This document shows positions 1 through 9,275 of a DNA stretch of 64,000 nt, in pieces. The position numbers and the translations under genes are program-made. The stretch lies in assembly GCA_003559215.1 (NCBI GenBank), contig PWMF01000215.1:51742-115741 (forward strand), written 5' to 3'. The number at the start of each line of letters is the position of its first letter. Within the stretch, counting starts at the first letter, position 1. The DNA comes from Natrialbaceae archaeon. Its GTDB lineage: Archaea; Halobacteriota; Halobacteria; Halobacteriales; Natrialbaceae. Under the pieces are notes generated by a model. It was not told where the DNA came from and made no database searches. It saw only the letters and a list, made by a program, of their open reading frames with translations.

Positions 1-84
1 TTCCGAGTCGGTTTCGAACGGCTGTGAATCCCGCTCTATCTCTAACTCGTCGTCGTCGTCCTCAATCGTTGGTCTGTCACCCAT
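1..84 (-). CDS. N-terminus of an unknown acidic protein, cut by the left edge
   Basis: Twenty-eight open codons run from an ATG at 84 to the edge of the window. The visible residues begin MGDRPTIE and continue with four Asp and further Glu, a typical haloarchaeal acidic start. A TATA-like AATAATAAA (TTTATTATT on the minus strand) lies at 116-124, at a distance suitable for a very short leader. Nothing in the visible part identifies a family. Confidence 0.45.
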   Translation of the reverse strand, partial: MGDRPTIEDDDDELEIERDSQPFETDSE

Positions 85-739
85 TATCCAACCATATGAA
101 GTTGTCGGTAGCGGAAATAATAAATCCTCGCTCGACTCATTTGAAATGTGGTAGTGTCGGTACAGTAATTGGATCGGGACGGAGAACCGGTTGACATATC
201 TAGATTGACGAATACAACTGGCATACAGTCCAAGCCCCGTTTTAGTATCGAAAGGAATTTTGTTACAGTGAGTACAGAAAACGAACCGTCCCGTGATTAC
301 TCCTCGGGTTCCATTTGGGACAGTAACTACATCAAAGTATTCGCGTTCCTCTTAGATCTTCCCGTCAGGGACCATTGTCGTCGTCATGGTTGGAGATTTT
401 TATCACTCGAGCAGTCGGTGAGGACCCATCGACTTCTCCATTTTGGGTGCCAACCATCTTCCGTCCACCGAGCAGAGCAGTTCGGAGACGAACCCACGAC
501 TGCATACGGAACCCCAACTATCGGTGTGAGAGCGTCCGAGCAAGGCCGGGAGAGTGCTGCTATCCAGAGGACCACGTCGTTCTCACGCGTTGTGCTGCCC
601 TGGACGGCACGATCGGCGACGCGAGAATACGGCGGGACGACTTCCCGTCGTAACTCTACTTTGTAGCTAAAAGCACTTAAACCGAGGACGGCGGGCCACA
701 GCACTCGAGGCGAGCCGCTCGAGCGAAACGAGAGTCCCG
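85..739. other. Intergenic region without a recognisable gene
   Basis: This stretch is less GC-rich than its surroundings and holds the presumed promoter of the partial gene at the edge (116-124). Open frames on both strands have compositions unlike haloarchaeal proteins (rich in Arg, Ser, Cys, Trp and poor in Asp/Glu). I see no RNA gene or repeat. It may be decayed coding sequence. Confidence 0.5.
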
Positions 740-1825
740 TCACTCGTTTCGAGCGTCGAGAACGGCCAGCGCCTCCGCCATCGTGACGATCTCGAGGTCG
801 TTCTCGAGGGCGGCCTCGATGGTGTAGCGGATTCGGTCCTCGGTGAGGGTGTCGAACTGGGAGTGGCCGCCGACGATCGCGAGGACGTCTTCGTCCGCGG
901 CGGTTCGCATGAACGCGTCGACGTCGTCCTCGCCGGCCTTGTCGGTCTCGACGTACATTCGCCGCATCGTCGTCGGGTCGAGTCCCTCGAGGTCGTTGTG
1001 CCCGCCGCCGTAGCGGTGGTTCGCGACCGCGTCGTGGTGATCGCGAACGAGGTCCTCGGCGACGCCGTGGTACCGTCCGTAGGTGTAGACAAAGCCCGTC
1101 ACGTCGAGTCCCCAGGACTCGAGCCGGTCGTCGGTCCGCTCGAGGAGCGCTTCGATAAACGCCTCCGGATAGCGGACGTAGCCCGACGGGTCGACGGGTT
1201 CGGCGAGCGGCTCCGCGAGGTCGACGTACTCGCCGACCGAATCGCTGCCCCTGCTGGCGACCGTCGCGGTCGTCTCGCTCTCGTCGTCGAAGATCACGAG
1301 CGGGTCGTCCTCGATGGCGCCGTGGCGATTGGCCTCGACGTAGAGACGGTCGTCGCCCGCGCGGGCGGGCTCGGTCAGTTCGATTCGGCCAAGCGACCGG
1401 TGGTGGTAGGTGTGGGACATGACGTCCCAGCCGTCGGCCTGCATCTCCCGAAGCTGATCGGGCTCGAGATAGGCGTCGCTCTCCTCCATCAGTCCCGGGC
1501 AAGCCGCGACGCAGCCGGGAACGTCGTACTCACGGTGAACGTCGTATGTGAGGGTGTAGTCCTCGACCGGACTGTCGTCGTAGGTGAACACGAGCATACC
1601 TTCGGCGTCCGCGACACGATCCCTCACCGATTCGTCGTCCTCGTCGCCGGTCGGGCCCTCGTTTGTCTCGTCGACGTTCGAATCGCCCGTCCGCTCGCCT
1701 CGCCGAGCGCGCGTCTCCCCCGATTCTCGCGTCTCCCCGGATTTCTCCTGCCCGTCGCGTGCGAGGGCGTACCCGCCCAGCGCACCTCCGCAGGCGATAC
1801 CGGACAGAAACGTTCGTCGATCCAT
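740..1825 (-). CDS. Polysaccharide deacetylase (NodB-like), Tat-exported
   Basis: The 361-residue protein starts with a twin-arginine leader (DRRTFLSG) and a short hydrophobic run, then an acidic linker of about 45 residues. The NodB domain begins near residue 77: FTYDDSP (80-86) carries the catalytic Asp pair and SHTYHH (137-142) the metal-binding His cluster. The family removes acetyl groups from extracellular polysaccharides. Between the motifs there is a region (about 150-215) that looks like a small beta insertion. It is probably attached to, or secreted across, the membrane and acts on cell-surface or extracellular glycans. A TATAC sequence about 30 nt upstream suggests its own promoter. 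It is divergent from dnaK. Confidence 0.85.
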   Translation of the reverse strand: MDRRTFLSGIACGGALGGYALARDGQEKSGETRESGETRARRGERTGDSNVDETNEGPTGDEDDESVRDRVADAEGMLVFTYDDSPVEDYTLTYDVHREYDVPGCVAACPGLMEESDAYLEPDQLREMQADGWDVMSHTYHHRSLGRIELTEPARAGDDRLYVEANRHGAIEDDPLVIFDDESETTATVASRGSDSVGEYVDLAEPLAEPVDPSGYVRYPEAFIEALLERTDDRLESWGLDVTGFVYTYGRYHGVAEDLVRDHHDAVANHRYGGGHNDLEGLDPTTMRRMYVETDKAGEDDVDAFMRTAADEDVLAIVGGHSQFDTLTEDRIRYTIEAALENDLEIVTMAEALAVLDARNE

Positions 1826-2114
1826 GTCCGTTCGGATTCGATGAACGTGATTCAGTATACGGCGGCTACCCCGACGTAACCGCCACCTACCGCCGCTCGA
1901 GGCCGGTATCGTCGGTTTCGGCCCCTCCCTCGCGTTCGCCGTAGCGTCGCTGGCCTGTGGATTCGATCGCGGATCGGCGCTCCTCGGAGTGCGTCACGAG
2001 AACTCGCTTCGGGGGACCCGGCCGGTATCCGGTGAAAGGCGTCTGTTCGGCTCGAGAGGGATCTTACCGCCCGGTTTCCTATAATCCAAAGTGCGCTCGC
2101 TCGCTGTGATAAGC

Positions 2115-2120
2115 TTTAAA
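2115..2120 (+). promoter_or_regulatory. TATA box of dnaK
   Basis: TTTAAA lies 27-32 nt before the ATG at 2147. In haloarchaea this spacing puts the transcription start at or next to the start codon, so dnaK mRNA is probably leaderless. This spacing is also the reason for choosing ATG 2147 over the in-frame GTG at 2126. Confidence 0.7.
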
Positions 2121-2146
2121 CCAAAGTGAGCATTACCCGTCTCGTA

Positions 2147-4081
2147 ATGACGAGCAACAAGATTCTCGGTATCGACCTCGGTACCACGAACAGCGCGTTC
2201 GCGGTCATGGAGGGAGGCGATCCGGAGATCATCGCCAACGCGGAGGGCGACCGGACGACGCCGTCGGTCGTCGCGTTCAACGACGACGAGCGACTCGTCG
2301 GCAAGCCGGCCAAGAACCAGGCCGTCCAGAACCCCGACCGGACGATCCAGTCGATCAAGCGCCACATGGGCGAGGAGGATTACACCGTCGAGGTAGACGA
2401 CGAGGAGTACACGCCCGAGGAGATCTCGGCGATGATCCTCCAGAAGATCAAACGCGACGCCGAGGAGTACCTCGGCGACGACGTCGCGAAGGCGGTCATC
2501 ACGGTACCGGCGTACTTCAACGACAAGCAGCGCCAGGCGACCAAGGACGCCGGCGAGATCGCCGGCTTCGATGTCGAGCGCATCGTCAACGAGCCGACCG
2601 CCGCCTCGATGGCCTACGGCCTCGACGACGAGTCCGACCAGACCGTCCTCGTCTACGACCTCGGGGGCGGCACGTTCGACGTCTCCATCCTCGATCTCGG
2701 CGGGGGCGTCTACGAGGTCGTCGCGACCAACGGGGACAACGACCTCGGGGGCGACGACTGGGACGAGGCGATCATCGACTACCTAGCCGAGGAGTTCGAG
2801 GCCGAACACGGTATCGACCTCCGCGAGGACCGCCAGGCCCTCCAGCGGCTCAAGGACGCCGCCGAGGAGGCCAAGATCGAGCTCTCCTCGCGCAAGGAGA
2901 CCGACATCAACCTGCCGTTCATTACCGCGACCGACGACGGCCCCGTCCACCTCGAGGACTCCCTGACCCGCGCGAAGTTCGAGAGCCTCACCGAGGACCT
3001 CATCGAGCGCACCGTCGAGCCGACCGAGCAGGCCCTCGCGGATGCCGGCTACGACAAGGGCGACATCGACGAGGTGCTGCTCGTCGGCGGCTCGACCCGG
3101 ATGCCCCAGGTCAGCGAGAAGGTCGAGGAGCTCACCGGCCAGGAGCCCCAGAAGAACGTCAATCCCGACGAGGCCGTCGCGCTGGGCGCGGCGATCCAGG
3201 GCGGCGTGCTCTCGGGCGACGTCGACGACATCGTCCTGCTGGACGTCACGCCCCTCTCGCTGGGGATCGAGGTCAAAGGCGGTCTCTTCGAGCGCCTGAT
3301 CGAGAAGAACACGACCATTCCGACCGAGGAGTCGAAGGTGTTCACCACCGCGGCGGACAACCAGACCTCCGTGCAGGTCCGGGTCTTCCAGGGCGAACGC
3401 GAGATCGCCGAGGAGAACGAACTGCTCGGCGAGTTCCACCTCACCGGCATCCCGCCGGCCCCGGCCGGAACGCCCCAGATCGAGGTCACGTTCTCGCTCG
3501 ACGAGAACGGGATCGTCAACGTCTCCGCCGAGGACCAGGGCTCGGGCGAGAGCGAGGAGATTACCATCGAGGGCGGCGTTGGCCTCTCCGACGATGAGAT
3601 CGAGGAGATGCAGGAGGAGGCCGAGCAACACGCCGAGGAAGACGAGAAGAAGCGCCAGCGCATCGAGGCCCGCAACGAGGCCGAGGCGACGATCCAGCGC
3701 GCCGAGAAGCTCTTAGAGGAGAACGACGACCAGATCGACGACGACGTCCGCGCCGACATCGAGGCGGCGATCGAGGACTTAGAGGAGACCGTCGACGACG
3801 ACGAGGCCGACGCCGAGGACCTCGAGGACGCGACCCAGGAGCTGAGCACCGAACTGCAGGAGATCGGCAAGCAGATGTACCAGCAACAGGCCGGCGCGGC
3901 GGGCGCCGGCGGCGCTGGCGGTGCGGGTGCCGCTGGCGGTGCTGCCGGTGCCGGACCCGGCGGAATGGGCGGCATGGGTGACATGGGCGGCGCCGGACCC
4001 GGCGGTGCGGCCGGCGGCGACGAGGACGAGGAGTACGTCGATGCCGACTTCGAAGACGTTGACGAAAACGACGAAGACTGA
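2147..4081 (+). CDS. dnaK: Chaperone DnaK (Hsp70)
   Basis: The 644-residue ATP-driven chaperone has all Hsp70 landmarks: phosphate-1 motif IDLGTTNS near the start, the actin-fold motif [12 protein letters not shown], adenosine motif GGSTRMP, the substrate-binding domain from [13 protein letters not shown], and a helical lid. The tail from about residue 585 is a Gly/Ala/Met-rich linker ending in an acidic [15 protein letters not shown] terminus like bacterial DnaK. It works with DnaJ (next gene) and GrpE. The usual haloarchaeal neighbour grpE is not next to it: upstream is a divergent deacetylase. Archaeal Hsp70 was acquired from bacteria. The stop codon sits inside a perfect inverted repeat (4060-4094). 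Confidence 0.98.
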   Translation: MTSNKILGIDLGTTNSAFAVMEGGDPEIIANAEGDRTTPSVVAFNDDERLVGKPAKNQAVQNPDRTIQSIKRHMGEEDYTVEVDDEEYTPEEISAMILQKIKRDAEEYLGDDVAKAVITVPAYFNDKQRQATKDAGEIAGFDVERIVNEPTAASMAYGLDDESDQTVLVYDLGGGTFDVSILDLGGGVYEVVATNGDNDLGGDDWDEAIIDYLAEEFEAEHGIDLREDRQALQRLKDAAEEAKIELSSRKETDINLPFITATDDGPVHLEDSLTRAKFESLTEDLIERTVEPTEQALADAGYDKGDIDEVLLVGGSTRMPQVSEKVEELTGQEPQKNVNPDEAVALGAAIQGGVLSGDVDDIVLLDVTPLSLGIEVKGGLFERLIEKNTTIPTEESKVFTTAADNQTSVQVRVFQGEREIAEENELLGEFHLTGIPPAPAGTPQIEVTFSLDENGIVNVSAEDQGSGESEEITIEGGVGLSDDEIEEMQEEAEQHAEEDEKKRQRIEARNEAEATIQRAEKLLEENDDQIDDDVRADIEAAIEDLEETVDDDEADAEDLEDATQELSTELQEIGKQMYQQQAGAAGAGGAGGAGAAGGAAGAGPGGMGGMGDMGGAGPGGAAGGDEDEEYVDADFEDVDENDED

Positions 4082-4094
4082 GTCGTTTTCGTCA
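4060..4094 (+). terminator. Perfect 13-bp inverted repeat around the dnaK stop codon
   Basis: TGACGAAAACGAC (4060-4072) and GTCGTTTTCGTCA (4082-4094) are perfect complements. The 9-nt loop contains the last codons and the TGA stop. RNA from this region would fold into a strong hairpin at the end of the dnaK message. It may act as terminator, mRNA stabiliser or both. A second hairpin follows at 4098. Confidence 0.6.
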
Positions 4095-4097
4095 GCC

Positions 4098-4116
4098 CGT
4101 CAGACGTAGTCTGACG
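4098..4116 (+). terminator. Second hairpin in the dnaK-dnaJ gap
   Basis: CGTCAGAC, loop GTA, GTCTGACG form a perfect 8-bp stem four bases after the stop-codon hairpin. No T-run follows directly. Together the two stems could separate dnaK and dnaJ transcription or protect the 3' end. Confidence 0.5.
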
Positions 4117-4264
4117 ACGTTGAAGACGACGACGAGAACTAACGTCGTTCGTCGATAACTCTCGAGACGAACGGCGCCCGTCGACCGATCTGTTTTCGCT
4201 CGCTCCGACGTTCCGTACGGGAACGGTCGTTTCAAGTGTCTCAACCGAGTACCGCCCACAACGA

Positions 4265-5422
4265 ATGAGCGAGGATTTCTACGACGTTCTCGGCGTGAGT
4301 CGCGACGCGTCCGCCGACGAGATCAAAAGCGCCTACCGGGAGAAGGCCACGGAGTACCACCCGGACGTCAGCGACGACCCTGACGCCGAGGAGAAATTCA
4401 AGAAGATCCAGAAGGCGAAGCAGGTCCTGACCGACGAGGAGAAGCGGGAGGCCTACGACCGAATGGGCCACGACCGCTACGAACAGGCGGAAAAACACGG
4501 CTACGACGCCGGCGGTGGCGGCGGCGGAATGGGCGGCGACCCGTTCGGCGGGATGGGGGGCGGCGGCATGGGCGGTGGCGGTCTCGGCGACATCTTCGAG
4601 CAGGTCTTCGGCGGCGGTGGCGGCCGCGGTCGTCAGCGCCCGCGCAAGGGTCGCGATCTGCGGACCGAACTCGAGATCACCCTCGAGGAGGCCTACGAGG
4701 GCGTCGAGAAGCAGTTCTCCGTCGAACGGCCCGAGGAGTGTGACGCCTGTAACGGCGAGGGTCACCCGCCCGAGGCCGACGCCCAGACCTGCCCCGAGTG
4801 TCAGGGGCGGGGGCAGGTGACACAGGTCCAGCAGACGCCGCTGGGTCGGGTCCAGCAGACGACCGCCTGTCCGCGCTGCGAGGGCGAGGGGACGCTGTAC
4901 TCCGAGACCTGTGGCGACTGTCGCGGCGAGGGATACGTCCGCGGCGAGGCGACGCTGACCGTCGAGGTGCCAGCCGGGATCCAGAGCGGCCAGACGCTGC
5001 GAATGGAACGCGAGGGATCGCCCAGTCCCGAGGGCGGCCCCCGCGGCGACCTGCTGATCGACGTCGCGGTCGCCGAACACGACGAGTTCGAGCGCGAGGG
5101 CGACGACCTGCGCCACCGGCTCCCGATCTCGTTCCCGCAGGCGACGTTCGGCGACACGGTCCAGGTGCCGACGCTCGACGGCAGCGTCGAGTTCGACGTC
5201 CCCGAGGGGACCCAGAGCGGGGAGACGTTCCGCCTGCAGGGCAAGGGGATGCCCCGCCTTCGCGGGCGCGGCCAGGGCGACCTCTACGTCAAGGTCCAGA
5301 TCGTCACGCCCGACTCGCTCAACGAGGAACAGCGCGAGGCCCTCGAAGCGTTCGCCGAGGCCGGTGGCGACGAGATCGAAGTCAACGAGGGCTTCTTCGA
5401 GAAGATCAAGCGGGCGTTCTGA
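4265..5422 (+). CDS. dnaJ: Co-chaperone DnaJ (Hsp40, type A)
   Basis: The 385-residue J-protein has the J domain with HPD at about residue 35, a long Gly/Met-rich linker (about 80-120) and four zinc-binding CxxCxGxG-type repeats (CDACNGEG, CPECQGRG, CPRCEGEG, CGDCRGEG). The C-terminal substrate-binding domains follow. It delivers substrates to DnaK and stimulates its ATPase. It follows dnaK by 183 bp, and a TTTCAAG box about 30 nt upstream suggests its own promoter in addition to read-through. Confidence 0.97.
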   Translation: MSEDFYDVLGVSRDASADEIKSAYREKATEYHPDVSDDPDAEEKFKKIQKAKQVLTDEEKREAYDRMGHDRYEQAEKHGYDAGGGGGGMGGDPFGGMGGGGMGGGGLGDIFEQVFGGGGGRGRQRPRKGRDLRTELEITLEEAYEGVEKQFSVERPEECDACNGEGHPPEADAQTCPECQGRGQVTQVQQTPLGRVQQTTACPRCEGEGTLYSETCGDCRGEGYVRGEATLTVEVPAGIQSGQTLRMEREGSPSPEGGPRGDLLIDVAVAEHDEFEREGDDLRHRLPISFPQATFGDTVQVPTLDGSVEFDVPEGTQSGETFRLQGKGMPRLRGRGQGDLYVKVQIVTPDSLNEEQREALEAFAEAGGDEIEVNEGFFEKIKRAF

Positions 5423-5513
5423 GCACTCTCGACGACGAACGTTCCAGTCCGAAAGATAGTGTCGACAGCTATCAACGCGAGTTTTCCTGATTCGTGTCGT
5501 ACGTGAACACGCC

Positions 5514-6104
5514 ATGTCCGAACAGATACTCTTGCTGGCCGGCGACTTCGTCGAGGACTACGAGGTAATGGTGCCGTTCCAGGCGTTACAGGCCGTAGGC
5601 CACGACGTCCACGCGGTCTGTCCCGAGAAGGGGGCCGGCGACCAGTGTCCGACGGCGATCCACGACTTCGAGGGCGACCAGACCTACACTGAGAAGCCGG
5701 GGCACAACTTCGAGCTGACCCACGAGTTCGACGCGGTCGACCCGAGCGACTACGACGCGCTCGTCGTTCCCGGCGGTCGCGCACCCGAGTACCTCCGCAC
5801 GTACGACGAGGTCCTCGAGACCGTGCGGCACTTCTTCGAGGAAGACAAACCCGTCGCGTCGCTGTGTCACGGGCTGCAGATCCTCGCGGCCGCGGACGTG
5901 CTCGAGGGACGAACATGTACGGCCTATCCCGCTCTCGAGGCCGATATGCGCCAGGCCGGCGCGGAGTGGGAGGAGGGTGTCGCACGGGACGGCAACCTCG
6001 TGACCGCCCAGGCCTGGCCCGATCACCCCGAGTGGCTCGCGGCGTTTCTCGACCTGGTGGGGACCGACCTCGAACGGGCGATCCCCGGGGCGGCCGACGA
6101 CTGA
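5514..6104 (+). CDS. DJ-1/PfpI family protein
   Basis: The 196-residue protein has the class I glutaminase-like fold: [18 protein letters not shown] at the start, [11 protein letters not shown] in the middle and the nucleophile elbow SLCHGLQIL with the reactive Cys. The family includes glyoxalase/deglycase-like and protease-like members and stress proteins, and the exact reaction here is unknown. It lies directly after dnaJ, which suits a stress role. Two further DJ-1-like domains occur in the window (33926 and the C-terminus of the catalase). Confidence 0.9.
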   Translation: MSEQILLLAGDFVEDYEVMVPFQALQAVGHDVHAVCPEKGAGDQCPTAIHDFEGDQTYTEKPGHNFELTHEFDAVDPSDYDALVVPGGRAPEYLRTYDEVLETVRHFFEEDKPVASLCHGLQILAAADVLEGRTCTAYPALEADMRQAGAEWEEGVARDGNLVTAQAWPDHPEWLAAFLDLVGTDLERAIPGAADD

Positions 6105-6165
6105 CGACCGACGACTGGCGCCCGCGAGTCGGCGTGCTTTTTGGGATCGGCCCCCACTCGCGGAT

Positions 6166-6903
6166 ATGAACGCCGTGACAGTCGACGACCTGCTCGCGCG
6201 GGAGCGACGCGGCGATCGGACGGCGCTAGTCGACGCGACCGGGCGCGAGTACGACCGCCACTGGCTCTGTACCTCCTCGTGGAAGGCTGGCAACTTCCTT
6301 CGACACTCGGGCGTACGCGAGAGCGTCACCGTCGGCGTCGTCGGCGAGGGGCCCCTCGCCCTGCTCGCCTTTTTCGGGACGACCCTGCTCGAGGGGCGGA
6401 CCCGGTTCGATCCGCCGACCGACCTCGCGAACGAGGACGCGTTCCGCGCTCTCGTCGCACCGACCGAGTCGGGTTGGGGCTACGAGCTGCCGCCGGGTGC
6501 TCAGCGGGTCTACTACGGCGACCAGCCCGACGAACCGGGCGTCCACCACTTCGACGCCGGGCTCTGGAGCGAGAACCCCTCGTTCCCCCCGCTTTCGATC
6601 GAGCCGGAGACGGTGCTGGTGACCGACGGCGAGCGGACGCTCACCCACGGCGAGGCTCTCGAGGCGGCCCGCGCGGTCGTCGAGGAACACGATCTCGAGA
6701 CTGACGATCGGGTCGTCGTCCGGGCACCGCTGTCGAATCCCGGAACCGTGATCGCCGGCGTGCTCGCGCCGCTACTGGTCGAGGGGACGATCGTTCTCAC
6801 CGACAGGGCCGAGAGTGACCCAGAGAAACGCGGGGATGTCGCCGTCTCGAGCGATCCCGCCGCCGAGTCGGCCCGGATCGACGTCGACGCACTCGAGTAC
6901 TGA
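6166..6903 (+). CDS. Truncated AMP-binding (acyl-CoA synthetase-like) protein
   Basis: The 245-residue protein resembles the N-terminal subdomains of AMP-forming acyl-CoA ligases: an opening like DLLARERRGDRTALVD, a helix-strand pattern with SWKAGNFLR, and later LTHGEALEAARAVVEEHDL. It lacks the ATP-binding TSGSTGxPKG loop and the C-terminal catalytic Lys, so it should not adenylate anything. GCTTTTTGG 27 nt upstream of the ATG suggests a leaderless transcript. The ends look clean and there is no sign of a recent break, so it is probably a stable short family rather than a fresh pseudogene. Its function is unknown. Confidence 0.65.
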   Translation: MNAVTVDDLLARERRGDRTALVDATGREYDRHWLCTSSWKAGNFLRHSGVRESVTVGVVGEGPLALLAFFGTTLLEGRTRFDPPTDLANEDAFRALVAPTESGWGYELPPGAQRVYYGDQPDEPGVHHFDAGLWSENPSFPPLSIEPETVLVTDGERTLTHGEALEAARAVVEEHDLETDDRVVVRAPLSNPGTVIAGVLAPLLVEGTIVLTDRAESDPEKRGDVAVSSDPAAESARIDVDALEY

Positions 6904-6963
6904 GCGCCGAAACGGCCTCTCGCCTTGCATAACCTTTACTGACAGCTCGTGGTAGGGTCGTCC

Positions 6964-7536
6964 ATGCCAGACGTAGCCATCGTCGGCGGCGGGACAGCCG
7001 GATTGAGCGCGGCGCTTTTTACCGCGAAGAACGGCCTCGAGACTGCCGTCTTCGACACCGACGAGACCTGGATGCACAAGGCCCACCTGTTCAACTACCC
7101 AGGGATTCGCAGCATCAGCGGCAGCGAGTTCATGTCGGTTACCCGGGGTCAGGTCCAGGATCGGGGCGCTGACCTCCACATGACCGAGGAGGTGACCGAC
7201 GTGGAGGCGACCGACGACGGGTTCCGGATCGAGACCGCCGACAGCGAGTACGAGGCGACTTACGTCGTGCTCGCGACCGGTGCCGACCGATCGATCGCCG
7301 AGGAAATCGGCTGCGAGTTCGACGGCGACGATACCGTCGACGTCAACCTCAGCATGGAGACGAGCGTCGAGAACTGTTACGCGACGGGCGCGATGGTTCG
7401 CGCCGAGGAGTGGCAGGCGGTGATCGCCGCGGGCGACGGCGGCGCGGCGGCGCTCGATATCCTCAGCGCCGAGAAGGGCGAACACTACCACGACTTCGAC
7501 ACGCCGGGCGACGTTCCGACGTTCGAGTCGGAGTAA
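6964..7536 (+). CDS. FAD-dependent thioredoxin-reductase-like oxidoreductase, short form
   Basis: The 190-residue protein opens with the dinucleotide-binding motif VAIVGGGTAGLSAALFTAKNG and later has VVLATGADRS and the second FAD contact CYATGAMVRAEEWQAVIAAGDG. It looks like a thioredoxin reductase FAD domain without the NADPH domain and without the redox CxxC. Haloarchaea carry several such short flavoproteins. The partner and electron donor are unknown. ATG 6964 is preferred to the upstream GTG because CCTTTACTG lies about 28 nt before it. Confidence 0.85.
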   Translation: MPDVAIVGGGTAGLSAALFTAKNGLETAVFDTDETWMHKAHLFNYPGIRSISGSEFMSVTRGQVQDRGADLHMTEEVTDVEATDDGFRIETADSEYEATYVVLATGADRSIAEEIGCEFDGDDTVDVNLSMETSVENCYATGAMVRAEEWQAVIAAGDGGAAALDILSAEKGEHYHDFDTPGDVPTFESE

Positions 7537-7601
7537 CAACGATCCGCCCTGCGTGTTCGTGGTCGGCGACTATTCGTGCGGCGGGCGCTTGTTAACGTAG
7601 T

Positions 7602-8111
7602 ATGAGCATCGACACACTCGAGGGGCTGTTCGTCTACAAACTCCGCCAGCAGTACTACGTCGAGCGGGAACTCGTCGAAACCCTCGACGAGCTGGCGACG
7701 AGCGCGAACAACGGGCGATTAACCCAGAGCTTCGCCGACCACCGCGACGAGACTCGAGCCCAGATCGAGCGACTCGAGGCCGTCTTCGAGGCGCTGGACG
7801 TTCGGGCGGAAACCCGGGAAGCACCGATCCTCGACGCGATCGACGCCCAGCGGCGCGGCTTCGAGGCCCAGATCGACGACGACGACCTCCTAGATACGGT
7901 GTATCTCAACGCCGGGCTGATGACCGAACGTGTCGAGATGACGACCTACGAGGGGCTGTCGATGCTCGCGACCGAACTCGGGCTCGACGAGACGGTCAGA
8001 GAGCCCCTCGAGGCGAACTACGACGAGGAGCAGTCGGCCCACGGCGAACTCGACACGCTGGCGGCTGCCTCCGAGATGAAGTCGCTGTGGGATCGACTGA
8101 CGCCGTCGTGA
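7602..8111 (+). CDS. DUF892 / YciE-like ferritin-like protein
   Basis: The 169-residue, all-helical, acidic protein starts with TLEGLFVYKLRQQYYVERELVETLDEL and has the paired-helix pattern with Glu/His at expected metal positions (DHRDETRAQIERLEAVFEAL; YDEEQSAHGELDTLAAA). This matches the DUF892 (YciE/YciF) branch of ferritin-like proteins, which are linked to stress. The metal role is inferred from the family. It stands alone between a flavoprotein gene and a convergent hydrolase gene. Confidence 0.8.
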   Translation: MSIDTLEGLFVYKLRQQYYVERELVETLDELATSANNGRLTQSFADHRDETRAQIERLEAVFEALDVRAETREAPILDAIDAQRRGFEAQIDDDDLLDTVYLNAGLMTERVEMTTYEGLSMLATELGLDETVREPLEANYDEEQSAHGELDTLAAASEMKSLWDRLTPS

Positions 8112-8129
8112 GCCGCCGTGGCGGTAATC

Positions 8130-9233
8130 TCAATCCCGCTTTAGGAGCCAGTCGACGATCCGCGGCCACCCCCGCTCGTGGGCGACCTCCGCCACGGAGA
8201 GCCCGACGTGGCCGGTCGGAAGCTCGATGGTCTCGGTCTCGTCGCTCCCGATCTCCTCGAGAATCGGGATGCTCGCCTCCCGGGGAACGAACCTGTCGTC
8301 CTCACCGAGAGCGAGCAGGGTCGGGGCGTCGATCGCCGAGAGGTCCACCTGCTGGACGCCGAGTCGGAGCTCGTTCTCGATAAGTCGGTTCTCGAGGAGC
8401 AGGTCTCCGACGAACTCGCGGTAGAGCCGCGCCGGAACGTCGGGGCCGCCCAGGCCCCACTCGAGTTTCCGCCCCCGTTCCTCGACGAACGCTGGATCGT
8501 CAAGTCGATCCCAGAGTCGAAGCGGTTCGGTGACGGTGTACTCGACCGGTTTCCGACACGCGAGGCCGACCTCGAGCAGCGGCGTCGGAACGGCGTCGAA
8601 CACCCTCGTTACCTGCTCGTGGTCGTGTCCGTCCGCGAGCGTCCGAAACAGCTCCATGTCGTCCCCGGCGCGAAAGTCGATCGGCGGTCCCTGGAGGACG
8701 AGCGTCCGGACGCGATCCGGAAACAGGGCGGCGTAGGCGACGACGAGCGGGACGGACGTCGAGTAGCCCAGCAGGTGTACCGACTCGGCCCCCTCCTGCT
8801 CGCGGACGGCGTCGACGCAGTTCGCGAGGAATCGCGTCACGTAGTCCTCGAGTCCGAGCGAGCGATCGATCGGCGACGGATCTCCCCAGTCGACGATGTA
8901 GACGGGGATCCCTCGCTCGAGGAACTGTCCGACGACGCTTCGATCCGCCGAGAAATCGAGGATTGAGGGATCGTTGATGAACGCGTAGGCGATCACTACC
9001 GGCGTCGCGTCGGTCGTCCCCTCCGGGTCGTACCGTCGGAGCCGAACCGGGGACTCCTCGTAGACCACGTCGTACGGCGTCTCGCCCGGTTCGGTCGCGG
9101 CGAGCTGGAGCGTTCGGTACGGCGCCTGCCCGAGCTTCCGGGGGGTTCGGGCGGTCCGATCCGCGAGCTGGCGCGAGAGCTCGAGAAGGTCCATCTGTCG
9201 TCCGTAGTCGAACAGTCCACGCGCTTGAGTCAC
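8130..9233 (-). CDS. PHA synthase-like alpha/beta hydrolase with Ser nucleophile
   Basis: The 367-residue alpha/beta hydrolase matches the PhaC family in layout: VYIVDWGDPSPIDR, LEDYVTRFLANCV, nucleophile elbow LLGYSTS with Ser158, Asp in LGEDDRFVP and His in GHVGLS. Polyhydroxyalkanoate synthases have Cys in this elbow (GxCxG). Here it is Ser, and the final Gly is missing. It may therefore be a hydrolase or thioesterase of PHA or acyl-CoA metabolism rather than a polymerase. No phaE or phaR subunit is adjacent. The start is uncertain: GTG 9233 gives 13 more residues than ATG 9194. Confidence 0.75.
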   Translation of the reverse strand: MTQARGLFDYGRQMDLLELSRQLADRTARTPRKLGQAPYRTLQLAATEPGETPYDVVYEESPVRLRRYDPEGTTDATPVVIAYAFINDPSILDFSADRSVVGQFLERGIPVYIVDWGDPSPIDRSLGLEDYVTRFLANCVDAVREQEGAESVHLLGYSTSVPLVVAYAALFPDRVRTLVLQGPPIDFRAGDDMELFRTLADGHDHEQVTRVFDAVPTPLLEVGLACRKPVEYTVTEPLRLWDRLDDPAFVEERGRKLEWGLGGPDVPARLYREFVGDLLLENRLIENELRLGVQQVDLSAIDAPTLLALGEDDRFVPREASIPILEEIGSDETETIELPTGHVGLSVAEVAHERGWPRIVDWLLKRD

Positions 9234-9275
9234 GCGCTTGCAGGGCTCGTCGCTGTCGAGCCCGCGGAGTCGGTG

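Noticed and set aside
169..666. 165-codon open frame in the left intergenic region
   Set aside because: Rich in Arg, Ser, Thr, His and low in acidic residues, with no motif and no upstream promoter; not like haloarchaeal proteins.
2147..5422. A grpE gene hidden next to dnaK-dnaJ
   Set aside because: Neither the gap between the two genes nor the flanks encode a GrpE-like coiled-coil protein; it must lie elsewhere.
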